Of a stretch of DNA of 64,000 bases, positions 50,810-63,898 are shown in pieces. This DNA is from Amoebidium appalachense (taxonomy: Eukaryota; Ichthyosporea). The stretch's first letter is position 1. Each line of letters opens with the position of its first letter. The position numbers were made by a program, and so were the translations under genes. The notes beneath the pieces were generated by a model. The model made no database searches, was not told where the DNA came from, and was given only the letters and a program-made list of their open reading frames with translations. The stretch lies in assembly GCA_963693365.1 (NCBI GenBank), contig CAVNZM010000018.1:744001-808000 (forward strand), given 5' to 3'.

Positions 50810-51962
50810 GCATGGAATGTAGTTTTTGTGTTTCGGCTTCTTTCGTTGTCTTGTACCGCATGGATTTTTCCACTACATAGCCTCCCCTGCGGATCTCAGT
50901 CCCCCCCCCCCCCCCTCCCCCCCCCCCCCTCCCCCCAGTTACGTTTATCTCCTGTTCTATGTTTCTAATGGTTTTTTTTTAAGGATTCAAGAATCTCCAC
51001 ACACGCACCCCCTCCCCCCCCCCCCCCCTCCTCCTCCTCCTCGCCAGTCAAGCAGTGTTCGAGTTGGGTTTCGTATCTGAGGTAAATGGGTCGAAACTTG
51101 GGTACTGTGGATGAGTTTTGCTCTGCTTATGATGCATATTCTTGTGTGCCCCATTGCGAAAATTGCAATGCGCTGTAATCAGGTATGTTTATTCCTACTT
51201 GGCAACACATTCTAACCCGCCCCTCCCGCCTGCCCCCTCCCCCCCCCCCCCCCCCCCCCCCCCCCCATTTCAGACCAAGTGGAGGCAGCACAGGCGCGGC
51301 AGGAGGCGCAGAGTGCTGGGCTGGCAGCCCAGGAGGAGGCCTGCAACCGCAAGGTGGCCGGAATTATCGAGCTGCTGCACACCCGCAGATACGGGTCAAC
51401 ATACGTGGGCAGCCAGGTCCAGGTGCGGGGGGGGTGATGGGAGAGTGCATGTTGGGCAGGAATGGTGGGCATGTGGTGGTTGATGGGGTGGTGCATGTTA
51501 GGCAGGAATGATGGGCATGTGGTGGTTGATGGGATGGTGCATGTTGGGCAGGAAGGATGGGCATGTGGTGGTTGATGGGAAGGTGCATGTTGGGCAGGAA
51601 TGATGGGCATGTGGTGGTTGATGGGATGGTGCATGTTGGGCAAGAATGGTGGTCGTCTGGTGGTTGATGGGATGGTGCATGTTGGGCAGGAATGGTGGGC
51701 GTGTGGTGGTTGATGGGAGGGTGCATGTTGGGCAGGGCAGATTTCGGAATAGTGAAAGATAACGAAACTGGAAGGAAAAGTCGTGTTGGACTTGGCTGAA
51801 TGCGGAACTTGAATTTCGAATCGAACGGGGAGGAGGGAAGAAAATGGGTTAGAGCCAATGATGACGCATGGTATATAGTGGAGTGCGAGAGGCCCGGGAT
51901 ACTGTTTCGAAATTGCGCCCTACCGTGCTTTGTTTTGGTGGTGGCCAGCTCTTGAACATGGT

Positions 51963-52028
<66 letters not shown>

Positions 52029-52300
52029 TCTCTTTCTTTTTTTTTCTTCCTTTTTTTCCTTTTTCTTTTTCTTTTTCTTTTCTTTTGGGGGGGAGGGGGG
52101 GGGGGGGGGGGGGAAGAAGGGGGTTCTGTCCTTTTTCTTCCTTTCTTTTTTTTTTTGGGGGGGGGGGAGGGGGTGGTTAAGGGAAAAGACCCCCCTCTTT
52201 AAGGAAAAGACCCCCCTCCCCCGAAAGCTTTTTCTTTCTTTCTTTCTTCCTTCCTTCTTTCTTCCTTTCTTTTTTTCTTTCTTTTTTTTTTTTTCCGGGG

Positions 52301-52342
<42 letters not shown>

Positions 52343-52852
52343 AGGGGGGGATTGGGAAAGGGGGAGGGGGGGTTGACGGCTTGGTGTGTGCGAGTAGATA
52401 TTCATGTAGACACATACATCATCCACCCACGCACACGCACACACTGTTTACACAACACAATGTATACACACACACAAAAAAAACACACACACACACACAT
52501 ACACCCCAACCCCCCAAAACACACACACACGTACACACGTGCACACACACACACAAACACACAGGCGCAGAAGGTCGAGCAAGTACTCCGGTCACTCAAC
52601 CACTGGAAGGCATCTGCCGTGCGTCCTGAATTCGGCAATCCGCGCACATCCATGGGAGATGGTTCTGAGCTCTCAGATGAGCCACATGCGCGGTTTGCGC
52701 GACTTAGCAACTTCACATACCGGCTATCTATGGTGGTCAGTGAGACATACAGCATGGACATGGGGGCTAAGCAGGCCCTGCTGGAGTGTGCTAGCCCCGG
52801 CGCAAGGCTGGATATGATTCATGACCTGCTGCTGGCCCAGGGCTCAAGCTAG
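49406..52852 (+). CDS. Stand-alone LON substrate-binding-domain protein, probably mitochondrial (four exons)
   Basis: Exons 49406-49657, 50009-50279, 51274-51422 and 52565-52852 join GT-AG in phase to 319 residues. The ATG has a good context (CCACCATG). Residues 1-40 are rich in Arg, Ala and Leu with no acidic residue before the Glu of AERHLHKK, as in mitochondrial leaders. The LON domain (PF02190 type) runs from about 57: HELRLGVVRASDVFYPG, WKLLYDADEKHGG, then GVGCLLKISELLHKK and TIYCIAQPYARVRL, the G-x-G-x2-A-I and G-x-R-F-R strands. The helical part follows (DPFGYWTAAVSMFAGD, LRSLNHW) and the closing ALLECASPGARLDMIHDLLL. There is no AAA+ or Ser-Lys protease domain, and the stop comes right after the domain, so it is not a Lon protease; similar stand-alone proteins are thought to bind substrates or act as adaptors. 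Intron 3 carries a 46-bp minisatellite. Confidence 0.8.
51435..51735 (+). repeat. 46-bp minisatellite, about 6.5 copies, in a LON-gene intron
   Basis: Unit starts TGATGGGATGGTGCATGTTG at 51435, 51481, 51527, 51573, 51619, 51665 and 51711, with few mismatches between copies. Confidence 0.95.
51962..52345. repeat. Four T-run/G-run modules in series
   Basis: T/C-rich runs passing into G-runs at 51963-52028, 52034-52113, 52129-52173 and 52228-52341. Between modules 3 and 4 a direct repeat AAGG(G)AAAAGACCCCCCTC occurs twice (about 52179 and 52200). Confidence 0.85.
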
Positions 52853-52937
52853 CGGTTGGTAATGTGGTGGTTGTGTGTGTGTGTAGTGGTGGTTTTGGTG
52901 GGGTGTGTGTTTGTGGTGTGTGGTGGTGGTGCTAGTG

Positions 52938-52971
<34 letters not shown>

Positions 52972-52999
52972 TGGTGGTGGTGGTGGTCGTTTTGTTTGT

Positions 53000-53043
<44 letters not shown>

Positions 53044-53906
53044 ATCTTGAACTGAAATAATGGGGTGGTGAGGGGTATTTTTTTGCAGTTGAATGACATG
53101 AAATGCTGAATAAGGCATTGTTTTGCTGTACATTAATCTACGTGGTACGTTTTCCAACTTCGGTGTTTTTGTTGTTTGTGAAGGCATATACAGCAATTTA
53201 AGGATTTATGCTCTTTTTTGAATTGTCATATTGAAACAACGGAGAGCTGCTAAGATTGGTTGTTGTTCGTTTCAAAATTTTCTATTTTTACTGCCTTTAT
53301 TAACGTGTTAAATAAATCCCCGGCTTTGAGTGGTGTTTCACTTACTTCTTTCTTATGTGGAGAATAATAGTGTTAATCACCACGAATTTATATTTAGTGC
53401 TATGGTCATTATAATTACAACGGCTACACTTAGTAATTGTTCAGTATTTTTTTTGTTCGGATCTTGGAGCGAGTTTTCGTAAATCTGCAATTATGATGCC
53501 CCTTATGCAAAGACCGGCACACTTTGCAGGCAGCTGACCTAGATATATAGTGATGGTGTTCTCGGACCCTTGCTGCTGGTTTTGCGAGTTGTCGCACACG
53601 TACTGTACTGTAATCTGAATATAAACTGGGTGTGCAATTTACAAGCGATACGGATTCGAGAGGCTCTCGTAGCAGACCAATACTTTGAAAGTGATTTATG
53701 TAAACTTTATTACAGATACCGTCCACCACTAAGAATACCCGCCAATAAGAATACGCTAGCAGCCAAGTCCGTTTTTTTAAAGAATATGCACTGCAGCCAG
53801 ATTTTGGGATATTCTTAATGGCGGACTGACCTATAGTATAAACTTTGCTGGATCATGCATAATCATCCCCCCCCCCCCCCCCCCCCCCCCACCGGCCCCC
53901 TCCCGT

Positions 53907-53937
<31 letters not shown>

Positions 53938-54171
53938 CCTGTCAACACACACACCCCAACCCACCCCCTCCCCATGTCTCCCCCCCCTCCCCTCCCCCCA
54001 ATCCCCCCGGGGGTCCCGTGTCATTAAAGGATATGATAGCGGCCATGCAAAAACTTTAAGAATATGCACCGCGACCACGTTTTAGAGGGGGTTCGTAATA
54101 GCGGACGGCATCTGTATACTGTACTGTCACTGCAGTAACGAGATACTAATAAATTAGGTCACTGGTCATAC

Positions 54172-54203
54172 CCAAGGCCTCCTACTCTGACAGGAGGCCT
54201 TGG
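54172..54203. repeat. Perfect 12-bp inverted repeat with 8-base loop
   Basis: Arms CCAAGGCCTCCT and AGGAGGCCTTGG around ACTCTGAC, itself flanked on both sides by GGTCATAC in direct orientation. Confidence 0.95.
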
Positions 54204-54312
54204 TCATACCACCCAGGCAGCGCGGGGAATATTCATTGCAAGTTTTTTCCTATACAGCTAGTAGAAACTAATAATTACAAAGATACGCCACTCCGACAAC
54301 AATTACAGCATA

Positions 54313-54424
54313 CTGGTCCCACAATCGCACACCGAAACATAGAGCACTACTCGAGGTCATTGTGGATTGAGCAGAAGTTGGGTGACCTGGCCGGTACTAA
54401 GTCGTGCATAGAGGACCTATGCAT
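54313..54424. repeat. Dispersed repeat copy 1, with conserved hairpin
   Basis: Shares TCCCACAATC-x2-ACACCGA, ACTCGAGG, TTGTGGATT, GGTTGGGTGACCTG-like blocks and the hairpin TGCATAG-x5-CTATGCA with 55843-55952. Block order and spacing are conserved over about 110 bp. Confidence 0.8.
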
Positions 54425-54695
54425 GAGGTGAAGTACACTTCTTGGTCAATGGCATTCTTCTTGGTCAATGGCATGTACCCCTTTGTTAACCGGCAAATCA
54501 GATGAGAACGCTACGTGTCATGCCAACAAGCCGCAGCATTACTAACCATACCCAGGCTGAGCTCAGGAGCTTAAGGAACAAGGCAGGTTGTGTAAATTCG
54601 TGCCTCATTATATGTTTCCGGATCACCGGGTGAAAGAGGGGGGGGGGGGGGAGGGGGGGGGGGGGGGGGGAGTCTGTGAGAGACGGAGGAGACGG

Positions 54696-55365
<670 letters not shown>

Positions 55366-55603
55366 CTCTGGGAGAGAAGGACACACACAGAGAGAGAGTG
55401 TGTGTGTGTGTGTTCGACTGCTGTGGTATTCTGTAGGCTTTGGATTGCTATGCAGTTGTGCTGCCGAACGTGTCTCTGAGGCATATATCTGAAAACCTAA
55501 GCCGATGATCGGTCGACGGATTCATTTGTGCAACATTAATCTGACAATGTAACCCCCCTCCCCCCTTCCCTACCTCCCCACCCCCTTCTATTCCGAATCC
55601 TCC

Positions 55604-55637
<34 letters not shown>

Positions 55638-55842
55638 CAACCGGGGTTTAGGTCAGTATGGGCCAAGATTTAGCGCCTTAATTTAGATGAGAGTATAGCC
55701 GGTCTCAAGAGTTAGCACACTGTCAAATTAAGGCTGATTGGGTACGAAAAACACCAAACTTCTTTCTGCAAGTCTTAGTAGTTACAAAGGAACTTACATA
55801 ATAACGAGAAATATTTCATGATGCCGGACATCTCCAGCGTAA

Positions 55843-55952
55843 CTGTCCCACAATCAGACACCGAACATACACCAACACTCGAGGGCGCTTGTGGATTAGG
55901 TCCGGTTGGGTGACCTGCCACTTACTTAAGCCGTGCATAGAGAACCTATGCA
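55843..55952. repeat. Dispersed repeat copy 2, with conserved hairpin
   Basis: Second copy of the element at 54313-54424, same strand, about 70% alike by eye. The hairpin arms are intact; its loop changed from AGGAC to AGAAC. Confidence 0.8.
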
Positions 55953-56548
55953 TGCAAAGTCTTCGGAACCGAACAAGCCTTGCCATTTAATGATGGTCGC
56001 TCATGCACTGATGCTAAAGAACTCGATTATTTCAAGCCCGAGGCCGTTGTATATTCACGGTCCGGGAAATCATTCGGTTTGCTCTTATCATTCAACCCTC
56101 AAAGTTTGCCATGATACCAACTTGTTTAGAAGTATCCATAATTTCAGATAAGAACCGTTTAGTGTGTCGTCACGAGTTGCAGTAAGGCTTTTGACATGGG
56201 AAGGAGCTCGAGCTTAAGACAAAAAAACCGAGGTTGGCTCAAAGTGTTTCCTATGCTTCGTTTTATGTGTTTCCACAGGTACACATGTGAAACCGCGTGG
56301 TTCCGCATGCTTTTGTGTAGAATTGTGTGTATGTGGGTACACCTTTTTTTGGCCACTTTGATCATGAAACTTCTGAATTGCAATGGTGATTCAAACTAGG
56401 AATTGCAAGCGGAGTGACTGTGTCTGTAGCAAATTTCAGAACAGAAACTTAGAAAGGGTAGTGCAACGTTCAATTGAACGATTTTGAGTGGAAGGATCTC
56501 AGACTGTAAGGAACTTCAAGGAAAGAATTCCCCAGGCACTAACCCATG

Positions 56549-56590
<42 letters not shown>

Positions 56591-57014
56591 CTGGGAGCTG
56601 TTGCTGGCAGACAATTGTCGCCCATTAACTGTCTGCTGAAGGAAACGTTGGAAATTTAAACGTGAGTGGTACTTAAATCTTTGATACATGACATACAGTG
56701 AACTTGAGAGGCCGGATAATTTCATAAAGAAACAATTAATATCATTTATTATAGATATTGGTCTTTTGCCTGTTTTAAGGCTTTGAAAATTCCATCCAGA
56801 TGCCGTAGCAGGCTGTTTACGTGGTGATGTCGATGCTGCAACAGCATAAGAAATTAAAACTATCGAGCGCAGAGAGAGTGGGGATTTTGAAACTGCGTAT
56901 GCGTCACATTAGCAGTGTACACCAGAACATCAAGTGTTATTTGCCTGAGGCCCCATTATGTAAATAATTGTCCATACAGTATAGCTTAAAAGCAAATTTC
57001 AGCGTTGTGGGCAC

Positions 57015-57016
<2 letters not shown>

Positions 57017-57076
<60 letters not shown>

Positions 57077-57078
57077 GT

Positions 57079-57145
<67 letters not shown>
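57017..57145. repeat. (CA)n microsatellite with one GTGA interruption
   Basis: About 60 CA units, interrupted once by CCGTGACA at 57076. Confidence 0.95.
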
Positions 57146-57148
<3 letters not shown>

Positions 57149-57336
57149 CCTCTACCAACAGGCTTAGGGCTGGCCCAAAGTCGGCTGAGACTTGCAATCA
57201 TAGCAACCTCAGCCTCCTTCACCTCACCCATCCATACTCTTCGCTTGAAGGCTTTCCTTTGATATTTGCAGCATACACCCCCTTAGCGGCGTTGTTGATC
57301 CCTTTAACATCAGTCTTTTTCCCTAAAGGCATAACC
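57134..57336 (-). CDS. Candidate orphan exon(s)
   Basis: On the minus strand a CCTGCAG acceptor opens a 37-codon frame ([20 protein letters not shown] then [10 protein letters not shown]) ending at a GTGAGG donor. Overlapping it, another frame reads [20 protein letters not shown] then PKPVGRGG before a GTGTGTG donor. Only one can be the true exon. Both look protein-like; neither is recognised. Confidence 0.25.
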
Positions 57337-58668
57337 TGCCTGCAGGGGATCATTCACCGAAAGAAAGCAAAAATTAAAACCTTGCGGGACAAAAGAGTTG
57401 TTACTGTGTGATTATCTGGCCCCTTTGTCGTCATATATCAAAACCACAGAGGTCATTTCTCGTTTTTCAAAGTTCAACCTTTCAGCCAATGGAGGACAGT
57501 CTAATTAGAGCATGTGTTAAAAGTCTAAGCCGTATTATAACAACTTTAAACCTCAAAAGGTTATGTTTGGGATTCGTCTTATTTACTGTTTGTTTTAAAT
57601 TTCCCGCCTAGGTATACTAAGTCGAAGTTCCGTAGTTTTAGTGCGTTGAGAGGGGCGGCGGGGGGGGAGGGGGGAGGAGAGAGAGGCCTAGGGAGAATGA
57701 CATAGGGAGAGAGAGGGGGGGCCGGGTTTGGGGGGGGGGAGGGGGGGAGAGACGGGGAGGGGTGTGGGGGTGGGGGGGGGGGTGAGGCTAAAGAGAGAAA
57801 GAAGATGGAGACAGAGGGAGAGGGAAGAGAGACTCGGAGAGAGTCACAAGCACATATGTACTCATAACAAGAGGGGGCAGGGGGAGGGGGGGGGGGGGGG
57901 GGAAGGAAGACACATAGGAGACAGGGAGAGAGAGGGAGAGAGGAGGGGGGGGGAGATAGAGGGAGACTCCGAGAGAAAGAGAGATAGAGGGAGAAAGGAG
58001 AGAGGGAAAGAGCGAGAGTCACATGCACACACACGGAAAAAAAGGAAGGAGGAAGAGGGGAGAGGGGAGGGAGGGGGGAGTTGGGAGGGGAGAGAGAGAC
58101 AGAGGGAGAGAGAGAGGGAGAGAGAGAGAAAGAGAAAGAGAGAGAGAGAGAGTGTGTGTGTGTGTGTGTTTGTGCTTCGAGCAATTATTCAGCAACCGTT
58201 TGTGGGGCAACCAAAACCACCAATTCTGGTCTATATCTCACCGGTGCAGTTCTCACTGCATCATGGATATGGTAAGGCTGATCATCTGTCTTTGCCCAAC
58301 TAGTACGAATCCTACTTGGCGAGGCTGTGCCGAAGCAATTGAGACTGTGATTGTGGGTCAGACTTAAGCATTGTTGCAGAGCATAGTTGCGGCTTTTTTG
58401 ATGGGGTCATTGCACTTTATTAGCCGCTCCCTCCGACCCATACGGCAACACGAAATGGACCCCATGGATATATACATCTACAGAAAATACGCACCCCTTT
58501 TGTTCACGTCAACTACTTACATGGGGATTATTATATAAATTGGCTCTTTCATTGGTGGAAACTGGCCATTGTAACGTACGTTGGGTAAATGCCGCCAAGT
58601 TTGGCTGAGCCAAGAAAATGTACTAGTACTGCTGCCAAAAAAAGTAGGTTACAGCTATAATCATTAAC

Positions 58669-58704
<36 letters not shown>

Positions 58705-59186
58705 ACTTCTTGCCCCCTTGCCCCACAACACACTCCGCCCGTCCTGGTGCGCCGCTACGCCGTCACCACCACACTTCCTTCTAAGAACTTCTTAGCTGAC
58801 GGTTGCCCTATTCAGAGCATACAAACTGGCGTGCTGCGATTATGTTGTAATAGATCGGCTGGAGATCACGCAATAGCACATCGATTTATTATTCCCTTTC
58901 TTGAGACCATTGTAGCTATTATTAGTAAAATGTAAAGACAATCCATTATATTAAAACTATCAATATGTGTAAGGGCACCACACCCAAAAAGTGGTCTTCC
59001 ATGCATATTCCATTCTTCATATGGCCAAACACATGACGGCCATTACGGCATATCAACGAATATTTGACTCCGTGTTGGTCAAACACCTACCTCATCCAGC
59101 CCCCCCCCCCCCCCCCACACCACCCCTAACACACACATTCAGTACTACCCGTATCAGCATTCTCACTCGCTCAGGCGGATCAATAC

Positions 59187-59217
<31 letters not shown>

Positions 59218-59369
59218 AAAAAAAAAAAGAAAAGGAAAGAAAAAAAAAGAGAGAAAGGAAAAAAAGGGCCACTCCATATATATTGCCAGGAAAACCGCCG
59301 CAGTATACCGATTTGCAGTTGGAAGAGGTGCCTCGGGGCATGCGCCCATCCCCCCATGTGTGGTTGCTG

Positions 59370-59942
59370 CTATTGGTAGCCGTAGCCCCCCTGCTGCATC
59401 CCCCTGTCAGGCCAGAGCCCCAATAGCACACCAACAGTGTGACATGTGCCTCGTGGAGGTAGCGGTTGGTGCCCTGCCACACAACACCTCCTTCTCCCCC
59501 AAATCCCACTGAAAAATCACTTGCATGCCTGCAAACACACACACCTGCACGAACATATGCAAGAGCACACACGCACATGCACGACGCGCACATACCTGCG
59601 CACACGCACACGCAAGCAAGCACGTACACACACCCATACGCACGCACGCACGCACGCACGCACGCACACACAAACACCCCCCCACACGCACGCACACACA
59701 CATAAAACCACGAACACGCGCGCGCGCAACCACAAAAATTTGTAAACGAAAAAAAAAATTAACATCACAAAACAAGAATAAAAAGGGATGACAAAGAAAC
59801 CTCCTCGGCTGCCCACCCTCCTCGGCTGCCCCCCTCCCCCCCTCCCCCCTCTCCCCCCCACACACGCACACATGCACCCACGCCCTCGCGTTCAACCACA
59901 CACGCACACACACATACTTACACACACACACATACGCACACG

Positions 59943-60019
<77 letters not shown>

Positions 60020-62540
60020 TGCGCCGCCTGGCTGGCCGTACTGTTGACCGTAGGCCTGTGGCTGATAGTAGCCCCCACCCTGCATATGCCCCCCACTTAG
60101 CCCCCACCCTACACATGCCCCATACTTAGCCCCCACCCTGCATATGCCCCCCACTTAGCCCCCACCCCCATTTTTCAACACTTACACCGCATGACCAGAC
60201 ATAATCATGTGTCCTCAACAACACCCCACTGTATCTCCTCCCCCCCCCCCCCCCACCCATCTTTTCCCACCCACCCATGCACGCACGCCCCCCCCCCCCC
60301 TCCCCCCCTCCCCCCCTCCCCCCCTCCCCCCCCCCCCCCATCTCCAACAACACACACACCTGCATCGGCGCACCGTAACCTGCTGGTGATGCCATCCCAG
60401 TCTGTGGGTCCCCCCCCCCCCCCATAGTCAGCTGTTACCCCCCCCCCCCCCCCCCCCCCCCATCCTTCTACAGCTTTCTTTCTTCCATTTCCCGTCCCCG
60501 TGTTAGAAGTCATCGCCAGATTTGAATTGGCCAATCCAATTGCATTGCAAGAAATGTACATCACACAGGCAGTTACCAAAAGACATGACACGACTGCCTG
60601 TGTGTGTGTTTATGGACAGGGCAAGACGGGTGGGAGCAGTTAGACGGGGCAGTTGAAATGGTCTCTCTCTCTCCCTTCCTCTCTCTCTCTCTCTATCTCT
60701 CATCCGCCCTCTCCCTCTCCCTCCCTCCCTCCCTCCCACTCTCTCTCTCTCCTTCCCTCCCACCCTCCCACCCTCTCTCTGTGTGTGTCTATAGCTCTCA
60801 CCCACCCTACCTATCCCCCCCTCCCCCTCCCCCTCCCCCTCCCCCTCCCCTCCGCCTCTCCCCCTCCTTACTTACTGCTTGATAATGCATGTCATGTGTG
60901 GTGATAATGCATGTCATGTGTGGTGATAATGCATGCTGTTCATGTATGGTGATCATGTATATGTTAATATATGGTGATAATGCAAGTTCATGTATGGTGA
61001 TAATGTATATGTTAATATGTGGTGATAATGCATGTTCATGTGTGGTGATAATACATGCTCATGTGTAGTGATAATCATGTTCATGTGTAACAATGCATGT
61101 TCAAGTGTTTTGATAATGCATGCTCATGAGTGGTGACAAATCACGTGGTGAAAATGCATGTGGCGACCAAGCACGTGCGCGTGCGTGATGCCCCACCCAC
61201 CTGACCCTGCAGGGCCAACTCTCCATCCTTTGCCAGGCGCAGGTAGAGGGCCTTAGTGCCGTGGAACTGTTCACTCAGCTGGCTCAGAGCCAGCTCCTTG
61301 TTCTGTGTGCACGTGTGAGTGCATGCACGCACATGCGTGTACACAAGAGTGTACGTGTGTGTGTACCAAGGGTATGCGGGTGTGTGCACCAAGGGTGTAA
61401 GTGTGTATAGCGTACATGTGCACGTGTGTGCACGTGGGTGCGCCTCGTTTCTGCTTGTGTGTGTAGATGTGTTTGGGTTTTTGCGATTGAAATATGCGCC
61501 ACATAACGAATATTCCTACTTTTTTAATCGTTTTATAAAAAAGTATTATATTGTTGCGAAAGCTTCAGTTGTGTAATTATATAATGCCACATCAACTTGC
61601 ATCCAGAATGGCCATTGAAACAACAATTCCTTCCAAGTACAAAACCACCACCAAATGGGTTCACATTGAAATGGGTAAGCTCGTTGGGTTCAAACCGAAA
61701 TGGGTTGGCTCGTTGGGTTCAAATTAAGAAATGCATTGTGGCTTTTTGGAATTGAAATGGGCAAGGGGCACCAAAAGGATCAACAGAAGGTGCGTTGAGA
61801 TTGAAATGAAATCGAAATTGCAATGGGGCGGGAGATGTACCGTGAGGGCATCCAGCTTTGCCTGGACCTTTGGCTTCATCTCACCCACCACCCTCTCATA
61901 CAGCTGAAGGATATGGGGTCAGTGCATGCATGGTGGGGGCATAAAAACAATAAAAAAATAGGAACAAAAACAGGAACATGGGGACAGGCTAACAATAAAC
62001 AGTAGGTAGGGCACACGGCCACAAAAGCAAACAAACACACGGGCACACGTGCGCGATAAGTTCTGCACGTTATCACACAGTTATGTCCGCTCACATGCAT
62101 GATGTATGATGTATAACATACACTTGGGCATGCGTGAACAATATACACCGCACCATGAACCCACCTCCCTACACTCATCTACTGTTCCGATATATTCCAC
62201 ATCCAAACCCATCTTCCCACTTCCCCACATATTTTCCGATTTGTCCCACATCATGATCTCTCACCCCCTCACACAGACATCTCTTTATTTATACTGCATA
62301 TACCACCCCCCCCCCCCCCCCCCCCCCTCCACACACACACACAACCATCTTCTTAACCCATTACACCCCCCCCCCCCCCCCCCCCCCCACCTGCTCTATC
62401 TCAGCATTGAATGATGTGTCTGTGGGTGTGGCCTGCGCCGTCAGCAGTTTGTCGAGCAGCCGGTCAATCAGTGCTGGGTCGATTGCCTGTAATGCCCACG
62501 TCACAACACACAAACATACAACAAATACATTCTCCATGCT

Positions 62541-62579
<39 letters not shown>

Positions 62580-62860
62580 AAAAAAGAAATAAGAAAAAAA
62601 CAAAAAACAGCACCCACCACACGACCCCCCCCCCTCAAACCCCCTCCTTCCCCCCCCCCCCCCCCCCCTTCTTGCCCCCCCACACACTAGCAGCCACACA
62701 GCCACATACCATACACCATCTCCCCCCTCCTCCCACCCACCACCCAAACACCACCACAACACACACACACTAATCAAACCCCCACAGGCTGCACCTCACC
62801 CCCATGAAAGTGCAAGTGTGTGTAACTGGTGTTACGTGCTTTTGCCTTCGTGTGTGCGTG

Positions 62861-62903
<43 letters not shown>

Positions 62904-63159
62904 ACATGCACGTGCCTATACGAGTGTATGTACGTGCCACCATCAGTGGGTGCCGTGAACATGTGTGCAGATGCATCCAATTGCCCATGACAGTGCATGC
63001 ACATGCACGTGCGCTACCTTGTCCTGTGCCCGTGCAGCCACAACCAGGGCCACGGGGTCCTCCCTGATGACTTCCACATAGTTGGACGGTATCAGCCCTA
63101 CCTTGCCGTTGAGCTCCGCTGCATGATGGGGTTAGCACACGGTGAAGGCACAAGAGCGT

Positions 63160-63238
<79 letters not shown>

Positions 63239-63898
63239 GAAATCGTGGTATGTATGTGCCAACACACGCACGCACAGGCATATACGTGTGCATAGTCAGG
63301 CAGCACACATGGTCACCTATTTGTGTGCATGGGCACAGCAACACAATCATGCGTTCTTGCACAACAATACGCATTCAGTTCAGGTGCTCGTGTATGCATG
63401 ACGAACAGCAAACATGCTACGCACGTGCATGGACACAGAGCACACAGGCACACATGCAGGTGTGTACACAACCACAACCAACACACATGCACAGAAACAA
63501 CATTTCGTGCACGCATTGCATGCACTGTGCACACATATATCTTTCACGCACACCACACATACAGCTAACCCCCCCCCCCCCCCCCCTCCCCTTCCCCGAA
63601 AAAAGCCGCAGACGCTCACAAACACACACACAAAAAAAAAAAACACCCAAAAACCCACACATGGACTCCCCCCCCCCCCCTCCCATCCTCCCTCCCTCCC
63701 TCCCCCCCCCCCCCCCCCCCCCCGCCACACACACCCACACCCACACCCCACCCCCTCACCCTTCCACCAGTCCGGGTGTGAGTCATCCAGCAGGGTAGCT
63801 ATATCACCAGCCACTATGCCCAGCTCCCCCTCCTCCTGCACCTCAAACGTGTACAGCGCACGCACATGCTTGCTGCTTGCCGCCTTGGCTGGCTCAGC
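59370..63898 (-). CDS. STAM: STAM / Hse1 ESCRT-0 subunit, 3' eight exons (5' end outside window)
   Basis: STAM pairs with Hrs in ESCRT-0, which sorts ubiquitinated cargo at endosomes. Minus-strand exons: 63898-63760, 63118-63018, 62486-62391, 61903-61841, 61302-61201, 60431-60360 (or from 60401), 60079-60020 and 59393-59370; all joins are in phase. Exons 1-2 encode an SH3 domain, [18 protein letters not shown], then [12 protein letters not shown] and [11 protein letters not shown], with the ALYDF, WW and PSNYV signatures. Exons 3-5 are helical and align in layout with the GAT/core helices ([48 protein letters not shown]). The tail is Gly/Tyr/Gln-rich ([20 protein letters not shown], then QGGYGYQ and stop). 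A VHS domain and UIM should precede the SH3 but lie past base 64000. Hrs-type FYVE or GGA features are absent. The domain order separates STAM from other SH3 adaptors; Hse1 is the fungal name. Confidence 0.75.
59948..60016. repeat. (CA)n at the donor end of a STAM intron
   Basis: Sense strand reads GTATGTG then (TG)n directly after the exon ending at 60020. Confidence 0.95.
60072..60165 (-). repeat. Tandem triplication of a STAM splice acceptor
   Basis: About 33-bp units, minus strand CTAAGTGGGGGGCATATGCAG followed by GGTGGGGG. The lowest-coordinate copy supplies the acceptor of the exon starting at 60079. The two upstream copies also carry AG (ATATGCAG and GTGTAG) but read GGT GGG GGC TAA into a stop. 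Confidence 0.85.
60888..61142. repeat. Degenerate TGTGGTGATAATGCATG minisatellite in a STAM intron
   Basis: About twelve 19-25-bp units built on GTGATAATGCATGTTCATGT, increasingly diverged toward the right. Confidence 0.9.
63161..63238. repeat. (CA)n microsatellite in a STAM intron
   Basis: About 38 CA units just upstream, in gene sense, of the SH3 exon 2 acceptor. Confidence 0.95.

Noticed and set aside
51435-51735. CRISPR-like array
   Set aside because: The 46-bp units are contiguous with no unique spacers, inside a eukaryotic intron; it is a minisatellite.
51962-52345. Telomere-like TTTTGGGG repeats
   Set aside because: Long homopolymer junctions occur instead of a short repeating unit, and they lie inside a gene.
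53570-53818. 82-codon plus-strand open frame
   Set aside because: AT-rich, no recognisable motif or splice signals; part of a region with diverged repeats.
54360-54420. 5S rRNA-like block (GTTGGGTGACCTGGCCGGTAC)
   Set aside because: It resembles the 3' internal control region only in GGGTGACC. Block order is wrong, and no full 120-base gene or T-run terminator is present.
59092-59393. Alternative STAM ending through a longer frame starting [10 protein letters not shown]
   Set aside because: It would run into a T-run/G-run tract. The in-phase acceptor at 59394 giving QGGYGYQ and a stop fits the tail composition better.
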